A DNA stretch of 64,000 nucleotides from Agrocybe praecox (GCA_964017145.1 OZ024844.1:992001-1056000); one strand, 5' to 3'; shown: positions 46,788 to 59,522, counted from the first letter of the stretch. Numbers and translations: made by a program. The notes: a model not told the origin generated them from the letters alone.

Positions 46788-47207
46788 GACGACTGAACTG
46801 CAAGTAGTATGTTGGGAAGGTCTAAGAGCGAGGAGAACACGGTTACAATGGTCGAGTTATATGTCCCTTTCCTTTTGACTTCAATCAACACCAATCAAGG
46901 TCGTTTTAGACGATAGGATGGAAAACTGCGGCTGCGACTGACTGCGATTGAGTGACATCCTCTTCCTGCGCAAAGACAATCTCCTGACGAATTCGGATGA
47001 GCCTGATCGGGTCGTGCCGAGGCCGTCCAGCCATCATCGTTCTCACAAACTGTCACCCCAAGAGGATGTTCGAAGATGAACGCAAGGAGAAACCTTCTTG
47101 AGCTCCTGAACTACTGGCTATTTGGCACCTGCAGAAATCTGCCCCTAATTCATTGACATCAGGACTCACGATAAACGGAAAGCATTCAAAATTTTCGATT
47201 ATAGCTA
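46788..47207. promoter_or_regulatory. Shared divergent promoter, phosducin-like protein / Dicer
   Basis: A 420-bp interval between two start codons on opposite strands. Nothing coding was recognised. The repeated GACTGCG in CTGCGACTGACTGCGATTGAG near 46935 is noted but of unknown meaning. Confidence 0.45.
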
Positions 47208-50200
47208 ATGTCCGTGTCAACGGATGGTACTGCGCAGTCCGATCTAAAAAAGACATTGGAACAGCTAGTCCCTCGACGATATCAAGAGGAAGTTTTCGAG
47301 AGGGCACAGAATGGTCAGTTTATGAGTTCTTAAATGTTTTAACTCGTGTCAATGATCATTGAACGCGTCGTAGGTAACATTATCGCGGCTTTGGACACCG
47401 GGTCTGGAAAGACTCTCATCAGTTTACTCTTAATAAAGTGGATTGCTTCGCTGGAGAAATCTAGAGGCAAAGTTGTCATCTTCCTCGTTCCGAAAGTCAC
47501 CCTTGTAGAGCAACAATACGCGTACATTAAGAAGAATTCTTCTCTAACGGTGGTGAAACTCCATGGTGCACAAGATCTCGACCTTAGTGACCGCATTGGG
47601 TGGAAAGCACGGTTTGAAGGGTGCGATGTTCTTGTCATGACGGGTGATTGTTTATATCTAAATCTCTGCCGTTAATTTTGATACTAACAAATATTATAGC
47701 TCAAATATTTCTTAATGTCGTGACACATTCTCTTTGGACCATGAACAAAGTATCCTTGATGATCTTTGACGAATGTCACCATGCACGAAAGAACCATCCA
47801 TACAACGGCATCCTGCGAGAATATTTTCAGTACCCAGTAGAATCAAGGCCTAAGATTTTTGGAATGACGGCCTCACCTATCTGGAACGTTAAAGATCCAA
47901 TAGGCTCATTAGCAGTTCTGGAAGCGAATTTGGATGCCAAAGTAACGGCAGTGCGTGAGCATGTGGACGAACTTGTTACTTATTCGCCTCGAGCCCAAGA
48001 GGTAACGCCCGTACTTCCTTTCCGTCCGTACAGTCTCTAACCGTGTCATTCATGAAGTTGATCAAAGAATATCCCTTCCCCCTTTTAACGTACGATTACC
48101 CTTCGCCAACTATTCACGACTGCTTCAGCGTTGTTCCTCGCGAGGTATGGGATCGGTTGGATATTCCCTGGGCCAATATAGACATACGTTACGCGGTAAC
48201 ATTCACTAACTTGGGACCTTACTGTGCTTCCTTGTTTATTTACCAGGAGGTTCATCACCACGTCGCGAGAGTAATCGCGGAACACAAGCATAGCTTGACC
48301 CAGGACCAAGACGACGACATAGAAATGGATGGCATACTTCCTGTTGCCGCCGTACCTTCTTTCCGGATACTTCCTGACGATTTCTTTCTCATCATTGATA
48401 TCTTACTTGATTTTCACCTATTTTTCGCAACTGCCGCCTCATCTCCCCCATCCAAGTCTATATTGGTTCCATTGGACTGGTGCTCTCCCAAGCTGAGGGT
48501 TTTGGTTGATATATTAGATAAATATCATGGACACACGCCTACTTTCCAATGCATAATCTTCGTGGAGCAGCGACAAGTGGCATCATCTCTGTCTGGAGTC
48601 TTGGCCAAAATCCCGCAGCTACAAGGAAAGATACAGTGCGCTCATCTCGTAGGTACCGGAGTCAACAGTGAAGGTGTATCGAAGCATTCAACGCCTCAGG
48701 ATGGAGATCCTGTAAAACTTTTCCGCGAACATAAGATTAACATCCGTACGTTTTCTTTTGCCCTAATTTTTTTCTTGTCCTTATACTTCATTAGTTATTG
48801 CCACCTCTGTGGCTGAGGAAGGATTGGATTTTAAGGTAGTTAATTTTTCTTGCGATATGGCACAGACGCGACCAACCTTTTTTCGAATAGGAATGCGATC
48901 TTGTCATTCGCTATGACCCTCTTCATCATATGGTTGGATACGTACAATCTCGAGGTCGAGCTAGGAAACCGGGATCTACGTTCATTGTCATGATTCAAGA
49001 AAACGACGCTGTCCAGCTGGAGAAATATCGTCTACTTCAGGAAAAGGAACCAGAAGTCAACCACGTCTATCAAACACGACATATGCGTACTGATAAGATC
49101 GAGGTCGACTCCGACGTTGAAGATGACGATACAGATCCGGCCGACATCCTGGAACGCGAGCGATATGTCGTACCCTCGACCGGCGCGGTTCTGAATTACG
49201 ACAATTCGTTGACGCTCCTTAACCTTCTATGCTCCCTGATACCGAGGGACCCATTTACGTTAGCCCATGTTCCTCAATTCACGGGAGACTTCCAGGTCAA
49301 GGTTCAACTTCCTCGATCTTTACCTCTGTCGGCAAAAGACCTCACATTTACCGGGCCACTACGACGGTCCAAAAGGGAAGCCAGACGTGCTGTTGCGTTT
49401 ATGGCCGTTAGGAGATTGAGAGAACTCGATGTATTCGATGAATATCTCCTTCCGACGGCCAAATATTCTGAAGAAGAAGAATCAGTATCCCCCAAAAAAC
49501 CTCGTCGCAAGAAGGGCAAACATGCCGAGGCGCCGGTACCCATAATGCTCAACGTGAATGTTCAGGACCCATGGTGTATGGGCGAAAAGCTGTGGCTCCA
49601 CCCTATTTCAATTGACTCTCGTGTTATTGCTGGGCTTGTTACTGGTACCAGTGTTCCTCCGGAGGACGTCATGATTGGTGGCCAGAATGTCAAGCTTCTC
49701 TCAGCACAACCTCTCAATTTCAGTCCAGAGACTGAACACGAGAAGCGAGCTGCGATGCAGCTATATACAAAGTTCGCCATTTGGACCAATATCACCTCCA
49801 GCCCGTTTTCCGGATTCATTAGCTTCTATGTCATACCCATCAATGCTGATTATGAGCCAGACTTTGGCCTCATCGAGCTTTTGATTGATAATTATCGTGG
49901 CATTCCAGATTGGAGTCAAATAACAGAGGACGACTACGATAACCTTCTTGTTGTATGCCCTTACCGCACAGGGAGTGTTCACTTGCTGAGAAGAATCAGA
50001 CATGATCTGACCCCGATGTCAATGCCCGTTAAAGGTTCACAAGAGGACAGTTCGCCGACTTATCAAGAGTATTGGATCAATAAATGGTCCAATTTGAAGA
50101 AGGGTCGAATGGCGGATGTGGGTTCGGATGGGCCGATCTTGGAGACTCTCACATTACCACGCAGCAATGACGGTACCCACTCAATCGTTTCTACTGCCGT

Positions 50201-51909
50201 AGAGTTCTGTCCAGTCCAAACTGTGAAGGATGGTCGCCTTTTACCCCAAAATTGTTGCAAATGGCTACCTTTTTCCTATTCTATGAGACGTGTTTACGAA
50301 ATCCTACCGGAACTCTGTCATCGTATAACCAACACATACAGAGCGATGCGTGCCCGATTTGAACTAGGCTTGGCTGGGATACCGAAGGTTTTAATCATCG
50401 AGGCATCTACAATCCCATCGACCAATATGCCCTTCAGCAATCAGCGTCTGGAAACCCTCGGAGATGCTGTTTTGCAGGTCTGCACGACAGTGCATCTAAT
50501 GAACAAATACCCGAATCGACATGAAGGCCAATTGACCAATCTCAGGCAGAAGTATGTGAGCAATCACTATTTGATGCGCAGAGCTTTGGATATCGGCCTG
50601 GAACGCTTTGTGAACTCTGAGTCACCGAGCGTGTATAAGTGGAGCTATGTTTTATCTGACGATCAAGTTTCTTCTCTAAGCTCATTCTCTCCAACAATGA
50701 GATCGGCACTTAGAGGATATCCTCGCCGGAGTCTTCAGGACTGTGTCGAGGCGATTCTTGGTGCCGCCTTCATCGCTGGAGGGATACCTTTGTCATTGCA
50801 AATAGGAACATCACTAGGCGTTGAATTTGGTGGACCCTTGCCATGGCTTATGCGTTACCCACTTCAGGAACCTACGCCCATACCATCTGCGTTTACTCAA
50901 CTGCAGGAAGACCTCGGTTACCAATTTCGTCACAATGAACTTTTGCTTGAAAGTATCACACATCCATCTTTTACTAACTCTGAAGTTCCTTCGTATCAGA
51001 GGTTAGAATTCCTAGGCGATGGTAAGTATCCTCTTCTTTATTTATGGATAGATGCAATTTCTTATTATTACTCATCTAGCTATCCTCGACCTAGTCACTA
51101 TGAAGTATCTATTTGATAAATTTCCAAATGCCACATCACACCAGCTTTCCTTGCCCCGCATGCGCGCAATTTGTGCTCCTACCCTCGCTAATCTTGCTGT
51201 TAGACGGTTAGGCCTTCACAAAATCATGCTTATCAACAACATGGATCTAACTATCTCTATTGATCGATATGTCCCTGTCCTTGAGCGGACGTCTGGAGAA
51301 GAGATTGTGCGCACTGGGTGGAAGTATGACCCTCCGAAGGCTCTTAGTGACGTTTTCGAGAGCATAATAGGGGCAGTACTTATTGATTCGGGATACGACT
51401 ATGAGAAAACGGCTGCCGTTGTCGAATACGTGATGGAAGATGTTTTGGAGGCACTGTCGCCAGATGTAGACAAGGATCCTGTGTCTGAATTGATGGAATG
51501 GGCATCTGGCTCAGGTTGCAGGATGGTTACTTTCGAGTAAGTCATCCAATAATAAGTTTAACAGATATTTTAGTTACTGATTGTCAATAGAAAAAGGCTC
51601 AAAGAAATCGGCTTGGTGGAAAAGGAGGGAATTGTGGTCCTAGTGCACGGAGTTGAGATCATTCGGCCTGTGGTCGCAGCGAGCCCTGCCGTTGCCAAAT
51701 TCACTGCCGCTGAGCGAGCCTTAGCGTTCCTTCGAGACAACGATTCCGAAAAGTCACTGACATCGTTATGCGACTGCGCAAATTCTATGGATACCACTAA
51801 TCCAACAAAACGCAATGCATTGGACACTCCCAGAGATGATTTATCAGACGATCTTAAAGATATTACAGAGGTTGTGGAGATCCTGATGCAGATGAGCGAC
51901 AAGTCCTGA
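47208..51909 (+). CDS. Dicer-like RNase III
   Basis: Enzyme that cuts double-stranded RNA into small RNAs. The start MSVSTDGTAQSDLKKTLEQL leads to VPRRYQEEVFERAQNGN. The helicase domain has Walker A DTGSGKT, motif II DECHHA, motif III MTASP, ATSVAEEGLD and motif VI QSRGRAR. The dimerisation (DUF283) domain follows (NLLCSLIPRDPF...RRAVAFMAVRRLREL). A divergent PAZ-like middle comes next. RNase IIIa shows QRLETLGDAVLQ and DCVEAILGAAFI; RNase IIIb shows QRLEFLGDAILDLVTMKYLF and LSDVFESIIGAVLIDSGYD, so all four metal-binding acids per site are present. The C-terminus resembles a dsRNA-binding domain (EIGLVEKEGIVVLVHG...AERALAFLRD). About 1,400 residues across roughly eight introns. It appears intact and would supply guides for the Argonaute at the left end. 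Confidence 0.95.
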
Positions 51910-52477
51910 TCGTGGACGGGACCATATATTTTGATTGGCCCAGGCAATTTAATCTTGAATTGAATTTCTACGGCCAGTCGGTGCATTTGGTTCTGTCAAT
52001 GGCTTTGGTACATATTGTGGACATTGGATGGAATCTACGCAGTAGTACCAGGATCTTTCTTCACATGTAATACAATATAATTCAAGTTGTGCATTCTATC
52101 TCTTTCTTGACTTGAGTGTAATACTGCTTCCTTAAACACTCGGAATGTATATACGTAATACAATCTAATTTACCTACCCTTGGTCAGTAACATACACCCC
52201 CATAACAATGCTTGCGTTGCAAGCCTAAGCTCTCCAAAGGAGACCTACTGCATTTGTAGAGTCAGCCACACCTCATTGACAATCTACGTAGAAACGCTTA
52301 GGCAGACGTCCTACATAGGGCCTGGCCTCGAAGGACAATAAATTTGATTCAAAAAGAAAAACACTCGGAACGATCTCAGCTACCTATTTGAACCTTACGT
52401 TAATCTCAGTCCGGGCAGATTCTACGTCCAATCGGCTCTTGCCAGTTGGCACTAGCACTCTGAACCTGTTTATCATC
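51910..52477. promoter_or_regulatory. Intergenic, Dicer to AhpD-like gene
   Basis: No supported gene. Contains the Dicer 3' region and the upstream region of the AhpD-like gene. Confidence 0.45.
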
Positions 52478-53496
52478 ATGTCAACTCCGCTCCGCCTTTC
52501 ATCTACAATCCTTAGTGGTTTGAAGGCCCTTTTCCCAGAGAGTACCTGCTACAGCCGAGAAACCTCAAGTGAGTTGGGCTGGAATACACACTTAATAACG
52601 ACAATCGGACCTGTGGACGATTGACTCTGATTGAGGAAGGCTGATGTCAAACTTCAAACCAGGCTTTCAAAGAAACCCTTGGTATATAGTTGCTGCTGTA
52701 GCATTCAGTGCTAGCAATAAACCAGAGGGGGTCCCACAAGTATTCCAATATGTCTTGGAAGATCTCAAAGCAAATCCTGCTTCCAGCAAAACTGAGGAAA
52801 GATTAGTTGCTCAGAAACTGCGCGAAGCGTTATTCAAATCCGGGCTCATCAGCGGGTATCCTAAAGTAAACCTTCTTGTGCTGTACAATTGTGCATCGAG
52901 AAAGGACTCACCTGTGGCTCTTTATACTAACTCAGGTCATAAATGCTCTAAAGTCGCTGCACGATTATATGCCAGAAGAACTGAAGGAAACAAAGCTCCA
53001 AAGGTCAGTTGCCTGTAATGCTCTGTTAAAATTATTGCGTTGAACTCAGTAATTCTGTCTAGAGATTCAAATATGTCTTTCGCCGACTATAGCTCAGCTG
53101 GAGATAAACTATGGAATTCTGTATACGGTGAAAAAGCGGCATCAGTTCAAAACTTACTGGATTCAGTCTACCCCGACATGGGTACGTTTCCAATACTCTC
53201 TAGTGCCCGGAATGCTAATAAAAAGCCTTTTTGTAGGATGGTTCTCGAAGACAATTGGCTATGGCTTAGTTTACAGCCAAACCGATGCTTTATCTCCTCT
53301 AGAAACGTCCTACACTCTCGTTGCGGCATTGATAGCAGGAGATACACCTCAACAAATAGCATGGCATCTTGATGGCGCTCAGAGAGGAGGTGCTAGTCTT
53401 GACGAAGTCAAAGCAGTTAGGCAACTGTCCATGGAAGTAGCGAAATTATCTGGTGTGGAATGGCGTCATGCCGTACCAGAGGTGGACTCGACGTAG
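52478..53496 (+). CDS. AhpD-like / carboxymuconolactone decarboxylase-fold protein
   Basis: Small all-helical protein of the AhpD-like superfamily; substrate unknown. The start MSTPLRLSSTILSGLKALFP joins over a GTGAGT intron to FQRNPWYIVAAVAFSASNKP, then VPQVFQYVLEDL. VINALKSLHDYMPEELKETK follows an intron, then a GTCAGT-donor intron, then SFADYSSAGDKLWNSVYGEK and GWFSKTIGYGLVYSQTDALS. The AhpD core is AWHLDGAQRGGASLDEVKAV. The CxxC redox pair of bacterial AhpD is absent, as in many fungal members, so peroxidase activity should not be assumed. The end is VPEVDST-stop, only 14 bp before an inverted-repeat element. Confidence 0.8.
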
Positions 53497-53510
53497 CTTT
53501 ACTAACTGAG

Positions 53511-53547
53511 TAAAGCACAACTCATACGATCAGGTCAACATCACATG
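53511..53547 (+). repeat. Left inverted arm of the MITE-like element
   Basis: 37-bp arm, exact reverse complement of 54223-54259. It starts 15 bases after the AhpD-like stop codon. Confidence 0.85.
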
Positions 53548-54222
53548 GTCGTGACTTTGTGTGACCGGACTTCGCCGACTTGCATTGGAAGACGCATACA
53601 CTGCACAATGAGACGTAGCACTATAGCACATGCTGATATCTACATGTTGAATAGTACATAAAAATGTAGTTTACATTATATAAACATGTAAGTTCAATTC
53701 TGTGAAAATATAAGCCCAGTGGCTCTCTTGACTCGTGCAATAAATTAGAACTTTCTGCACAGCCAGAACTTTTGCAGGTCGTATCACTGCCTAGATCCAT
53801 CTTTGCATATTCAAATGACACGAAAATGGGGTAGGAAAACGCGACGCACCTTTTCTTGACCCCCTAATGAATTATCTTTTTCATCTTTTTTCTTTGCTAT
53901 TTTTCGCTTTTTTTTGGACACATTTGTAAAGCCGGATAGGTTTCCTATAGGATTATATATATATATTGTAGTCATGTGGTAAGCAACGCACTGAAAAAAA
54001 AAAGGATCTGTGAGGAGAGACGCGTCCAAATCGGATCCCATGGGGCACCTTATTTGAACCTTTTTTGGAAATTTCCTTTGCAAGAAAAGTTTTGTATTCA
54101 AAATATCTATATTTTGTTGCAAACAGATTTTTTATTTATCCCAAATTGCGAGTGCCCCAAAGGAAATTGTACTTTGCGCCTGCCAAATTTGAGTAAAATG
54201 TCACGCTGGTGACATTTTTGGT

Positions 54223-54259
54223 CATGTGATGTTGACCTGATCGTATGAGTTGTGCTTTA
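54223..54259 (-). repeat. Right inverted arm of the MITE-like element
   Basis: 37-bp arm, exact reverse complement of 53511-53547. Identity between the arms implies a recent event. Confidence 0.85.
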
Positions 54260-55340
54260 GCTAGTTTCCATTTTTGCTTGACCTTCGGAAACCGACGTGT
54301 TCTTTGTATGCATGCAACTCATCCGCAAGACTTCCTTGGACTTGGGTCATTTGGCATTGGTGAAAAAAATAATCAATGACCAATGCCTATCGAGTATTTA
54401 CTAGCACAGTTCTCGGTGCCGGTGCGGCGACGCCGTAATCCGAATCGTCCATTTGTGGCTGTAGTCATGTGATCTCATTAAGGGGACGCGTTGCGCGCGC
54501 ATCGTTTTTTCTTTCTCTACTTTTGTTCGGCTCGAAGCATGAAAAGTCCAGTTTTATGTAATCTATAACATACAAATACCCTATCGGCAAAGAAGCTTAG
54601 TCTACTTAACTACCAAGACCAAAGTACTAAGCAGTACATATATTTGACATATTAAGAACCTGATCACATCAGAGGCTTACTGCGACCTCATTTGCCTGCT
54701 CGATACCTCTTGTTACTCTTTACAAGGTCGTCATTTCTTCTACTTGATTCACGTATCTCCACGACGGTTGCCAAGACTTTTCGTTTTCTTTCTGTCCAAA
54801 GTGAGCCGAAGCCGGAACAACGAAACGTGACACATCAATCAGTCACAAAACGTCCGTCAGCTGCGCAAGCGCTGGCGGCACCGCATTCAGGCGCTCTTAA
54901 CTATGTGCGACGCTTCGACTCATTTCAGGACGCTCTACCTTAACTTTAGCTTAGGCCTTATTTTTCGGTAATTTCCAGGGTTTTCTCTCCGTAAAACCGA
55001 CGTAAACCATAAATCCCCCTTCTCAAAGTACTTTAACAAAAGCAAATTTCTTTCGCTCTTAGACAGTGTAAATACGTTTATAGAGAGAGGATCTCAGCAG
55101 GTTACACTAATTCTTATGACTCCACTAACATTTACAGTATTTATGACCTGTCCAAGGATCCCTGTAGTTGGTGAGTTCGAAGCGCACAGCAGTGCGCACA
55201 CGCACGGAATGTCACGTGACGGTAATGTGGTCCCTTTCGGTCTTTAACAGCTTTCATCCTTTGCTTGTTTCTTCTGTACCATCACCACACCACTATAACA
55301 TCCACTACCACCCTCCAGCGGTCGCTTTCAGAAAGACCGC
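54260..55340. other. Intergenic with a small hairpin, upstream of the WD40-like gene
   Basis: No gene supported. A 9-bp inverted repeat (GGCATTGGT at 54353-54361, ACCAATGCC at 54379-54387) encloses an A-rich loop. A palindromic TCACGTGA occurs near 55211, shortly before the next gene. Confidence 0.5.
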
Positions 55341-58300
55341 ATGGATTTCTCAAGCGCCTCCCATGCCGTCCCAAGTGACGTTGACGCGCTTGCAACGCTC
55401 CTTGGAGTCAAAGGCCCACTTCGCCTTGTGCCTCAAGGCCCTACACCAAAAGCACACATTATCCTAAGACGAGACTTTTCCAGAGATAGCGAAATGTCGG
55501 ATGGAGAAACATCCAATATTGCGCGCTTCAGCTTTGTTGCGGGTAAGAAGATCACCGTTAACAAAGGCCAGCCCCTGCTTTTCGCAGTGGCGTCTCCAAA
55601 AGATCGGGATGGAAAGATTTTGTTGGGCAAAGACAACACATTTGTTCTAGAAGGGACTATTGACGAAAACCCGTACCAAAGCGACGAAGAGGAAGTAGAC
55701 CGTATCAAGCGAAAGAAAATGTTGAGGAAGATGCAACAAGGAACGAAGTCCACCGCTCTGCCGCCCAAGATGCGGAAGAGCTTTGGAGGGAAGACAACAT
55801 ATGAAAGCTTTGCGGAATCTTACTTGCAACGTGAGCCACTTCTGCTATCTTTCTGTCTTTACAAATTCAATTCTGTTTTGGTTTTTAGATAAACCTGCTT
55901 CTTCTCTAGGGTTCGGGGGGTACCCCTTGGCAAACGAGAAAACTCGTGTTTTCGCTACCACAGAAGTACAAACTGACCCTATTCCATCTGTTTTGTCTCC
56001 AATAGAAGAAAGTGTCGCTCCGCGTGTATCTGGAACCGTGGAGGAGGCTAATAAGTCGCCTGTTCAACTACCTTCTCCAGTATCAGCAGACCATGGACGA
56101 GAAGTTATTTCAGGGTCTATCGCGAACGCCGAAAGTGAAGAAGTTGACGAGGTATCAACAAGATGATATCAGTTATGTCGTGCGCTGACTTTTCTTCTTT
56201 TAGTATTCCCGCATGGAGCGCAGCTTGTCTCCCATGGACTTAAGTAGCGCCTCTAGTTCCCCTCCAGCATCACCAACATTCAAAAGCCAACCTTTACCTG
56301 AAACCAACATTGTTGCCACCCCCAACGCGCCCGATGATATCTCTTCTAACGCGCTAAACGCTGACCTTCTGCCTGTGCCCGAAGCTCAGGCGCTAGGTCA
56401 GATTGACCCTGCCTTGCAGGATGTCCCTTCGTCGCCGTTATCATCCCCGCCCGCTGATCGCTCATTGACCATCGAACAAAGTACGGAGTCAGAAAATAAA
56501 CCGTCAGAAGCCGCGAAGCCCAAGTCTCCTCCCCCCGCTCAGATTCCAATCAGAGTATCGACACCTCCTTTACAGAGCGTTCATAATGCAAGTGCCATTC
56601 TAGCAGTGGCCAATAGGTCGGATGATATTGAGGGGCGGATCACCAATCCAAAGTCTACATCGCCCCAGGTAGTGCAACAGGACCTGATTATCAAGAAGGA
56701 ATTAGTGTTGGTAAGCGTCATGCAAAATGTCGGTCTCTTCGTCTATTTGCATTCTTAAATCACTTTAGCAATCTGAACAGATGGTCGAAAATGCCGTGGC
56801 ATCGAGTAGCAAGTCTCCTGGCCAGGATATGACGGAGATCACTAACGGCCTTGTAGCTGTGCGCGACTCGCAACAACCCACAAGGCTAGTTGGCCATCTG
56901 AGTGCGAGGGCCCAAGAAAAATTGCCAGTTTTAAATCCAACGCCCAAGCAACCAGCAGCGCCTAGCACGTCTCGAATGGCAAGTAATGCTAGTGTCCCAC
57001 GAAGCTCTTCCCCTCCTCCGGACCCTAAAGAATTGGTATATATCCCATCAGGATCGTCGTCTAACCCTCTTGGTATTCGCCCGTCATCAGGACGGCCTGT
57101 TCCGGTGCCACCTGGTTCATTCAAACCTTCGAAACCGGTACCGATAGGTCCTCGGTCGTTGATTGCTAATGGATGGGGGACAGTTCCAACCAAAAGACAA
57201 TGGTCAACTGCAAAGGGCTCAGACTCAAGCTCAAACACGCCTAACAGCGTCATTTCAACTATCCCATCTTCGCCTGTCGTTCCGGCCCCAAGTGTTTCCA
57301 CGCTTTCAAACAATAAGGCCAGCCTGTCTCAGATAATGCGCTATGTGTCCCCTTCACCTCCACCTCCCCCATCCGAAGCTGCGCCTCCCCCGCCTCCCCC
57401 TCCAATTGCAATAGGATTCTCTCAATCATCGAACGATACATCTAGATGGAAGCGCATTTCTCCTGTAGAGGAGAAAAAGACAGGATTTGTCAAGGAAACT
57501 ACAAGACCTGCTGACGACACGGTGACTTCCACAAGAGTAGCGGTAGACGACAAAAAGGAAGTTCTCTCTCGTTCCTCCTCAGCATCTAGTAGCGCGTCTT
57601 TGAAGCGCTCGCTGGATTCTATACCATCTTTCCGAGACGATAGTAATACCAAAGAAGTGCCTGTAGGCGAGCATCCCTCCAAGAAAGCGCGTACAATGAT
57701 GCCTTTGCACCCTCTGACGCCCACGTTTGTTCGCGCAACTGTGACTGCCAACTCTTCTGCTAGTACTCCTAGCACTCCTGCGCCACCACCGACTGTGCCT
57801 GCGGCCCAGTCACCTCCACACAATCCTCCTGCCGTAGCTGCGGCACCTTCAACGAGTGCTAGCGCCCCTGTTGTCACCCAAAAAGGTGAGTATCTAATGC
57901 ATATCTAGTGAGGTGTGAGCTGACGTATCTGCTTGTGTAGCGTTGCCCCTTACCCACCCGCTGCCGCCTAAGCCAGTCGTCGCAGTGTCATCCTCATCTT
58001 ACCGTCCGCCTGCGAAACGCGACAGAGAACGAGAGCGAGAACGAGAGCGTAGCTTGGAAACTATCGAGCCGAAGCGGACACCTGTGCCACGCACCGACTG
58101 GCCTCCGACCAACTGTAGTGCAGATTACCAGCTACAACCTCATGGAACCAACACCGACCTCGCCATACAGAAGATTACCATCAGCTCGGATGGATCTCTC
58201 ATCGCATTGACTTGTACGTCACTTCGAATCCAATTCTTTCTTTTATATGTTATTGATTTTTGCGCATTTCCTGTTAGGCGCTGATCGCACTTTACGCATA

Positions 58301-59522
58301 TGGGAGAACAAGCCCCTTGCGATTGAGATTGCGCGGTTATCACATAATTCGGCGTTAGCCTCTGTTTGCTGGATGGATGGTGCGTCTGGAGTGATGACGT
58401 TAACTGTCGATGGAACGATCAGTACTTGGACGCGAAATGTCAGTTACAGTTGCTCTTTCTTTCTCTTCCTTAAATTTTGACTGCAAGAATGCATACTTAA
58501 ATATGCTATCTTTTTATAGGGAAAGGAGTGGAGATTTACAAAACTATTATCAGTGCCTGTTACATCTAGCATGTCTAACACGGAAATGATATGTCTGGCA
58601 TATGTGAAGGACCGGATTGCTGTCGCTACCAATTCGAGCGTCAATGTGTGGCTGCTCATTAATGGTGAGTTCCATTGTGTGACGAGCCACTTGACCTTGG
58701 GGCTCATGCATTTTTTGCTTACTTGAAGGTACTTGGAAGCAGCAGAGAGAAATCAAGAGATCTGGGGTGTCTGTCGTTCAATTCATACAGGATGGCGCGG
58801 CCATTGTCGGAGGGTGTCGTGATGGTGCTATGTACGTCATATTTAATCAAGTATACAGCGGGGATTTATTCATTCCTGTAGATGGATATGTGAGGTACCA
58901 AACGGGACTTTGCGAGCCCATAGCTTCTTCCCAAAGCCAATGTGAGTAGTTGTTTGGTGTTCTAGTCATTCCATGCGTTAATGCTTTTGTGCAATGATAG
59001 TACTTCGATCGACGTCCACCCTTCAGGATCGTATCTCCTTGTCGCTGTCGAGGGAGGCCAAGCGCACTTGCTCACTATGAAAGAGAGCATGGGTACTGTC
59101 GAGCACACGTATACATCAGAGAAGGTCCAGAATCAGGCTGCGAAACAGAAAGGATTCCCAGCCGTGTTTGCAACGAGAGGACAGGCTATCTTATACGGAA
59201 CAGTCAACGGATGTGCTTTGGTATGGGATAGGAAGAAGTGTCAGATCGTTTATGGTCTCAAACATCCTGAAGGTGAGTATGATTGGGTGATTGTGAAAAA
59301 TATTCTGAATTTCCGTGATTTGCTACTCAGGTGATCGTGTGCTAGCTGCTGCTGTGAGTATACGTTCTTATTTTTCTATTTTGGCTACTTTGACTGACTT
59401 GACTTTCCCGGAATTAGACGTTTGATGGTCGTCCCGGAGTTGAAGGATTGATGATTACTGGGACCAAGCAAGGTCGATTGTTTTGGTGGCCCCAACCTGT
59501 TGCTGCTGCAGCGAGCAAGTAG
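55341..59522 (+). CDS. WD40-like protein with long proline/serine-rich disordered region
   Basis: Not recognised as a named gene. The N-terminus MDFSSASHAVPSDVDALATL leads to a folded-looking segment (LVPQGPTPKAHIILRRDFSR; KDNTFVLEGTIDENPYQSDE). From about 55900 to 58080 the protein is low in complexity, with runs such as SPSPPPPPSEAAPPPPPPP and an RERERERER run near 58020. The C-terminal half carries WD-type blades: KITISSDGSLIALTC, DRTLRIWENK, SVCWMDGASGVMTL, DVHPSGSYLLVAVEGGQAHL, GQAILYGTVNGCALVWDRKK, and GVEGLMITGTKQGRLFWWPQ. It ends VAAAASK-stop. A 23-nt exon near 59332-59354 encodes G-D-R-V-L-A-A-A. At least 10 introns. Probably a scaffold; no partner is suggested by context. Confidence 0.75.

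Larger units (their letters stand above)
53511..54259. mobile_element. MITE-like element with 37-bp perfect inverted ends
   Basis: Bases 53511-53547 and 54223-54259 are exact reverse complements of each other (37 of 37), beginning TAAAGCACAACTCATACGAT. The total span is 749 bp. If the outermost TA is a target duplication, the inverted ends are 35 bp, the pattern of Tc1/mariner-type non-autonomous elements. The interior is AT-rich, with a TATATATATATAT run near 53957, and has no transposase-like frame. It lies directly downstream of the AhpD-like stop codon. Confidence 0.7.

Noticed and set aside
53811..54122. Possible transposase-related frame inside the inverted-repeat element
   Set aside because: AT-rich chance frame of 103 codons without a DDE/D-type motif; the element is taken as non-autonomous.
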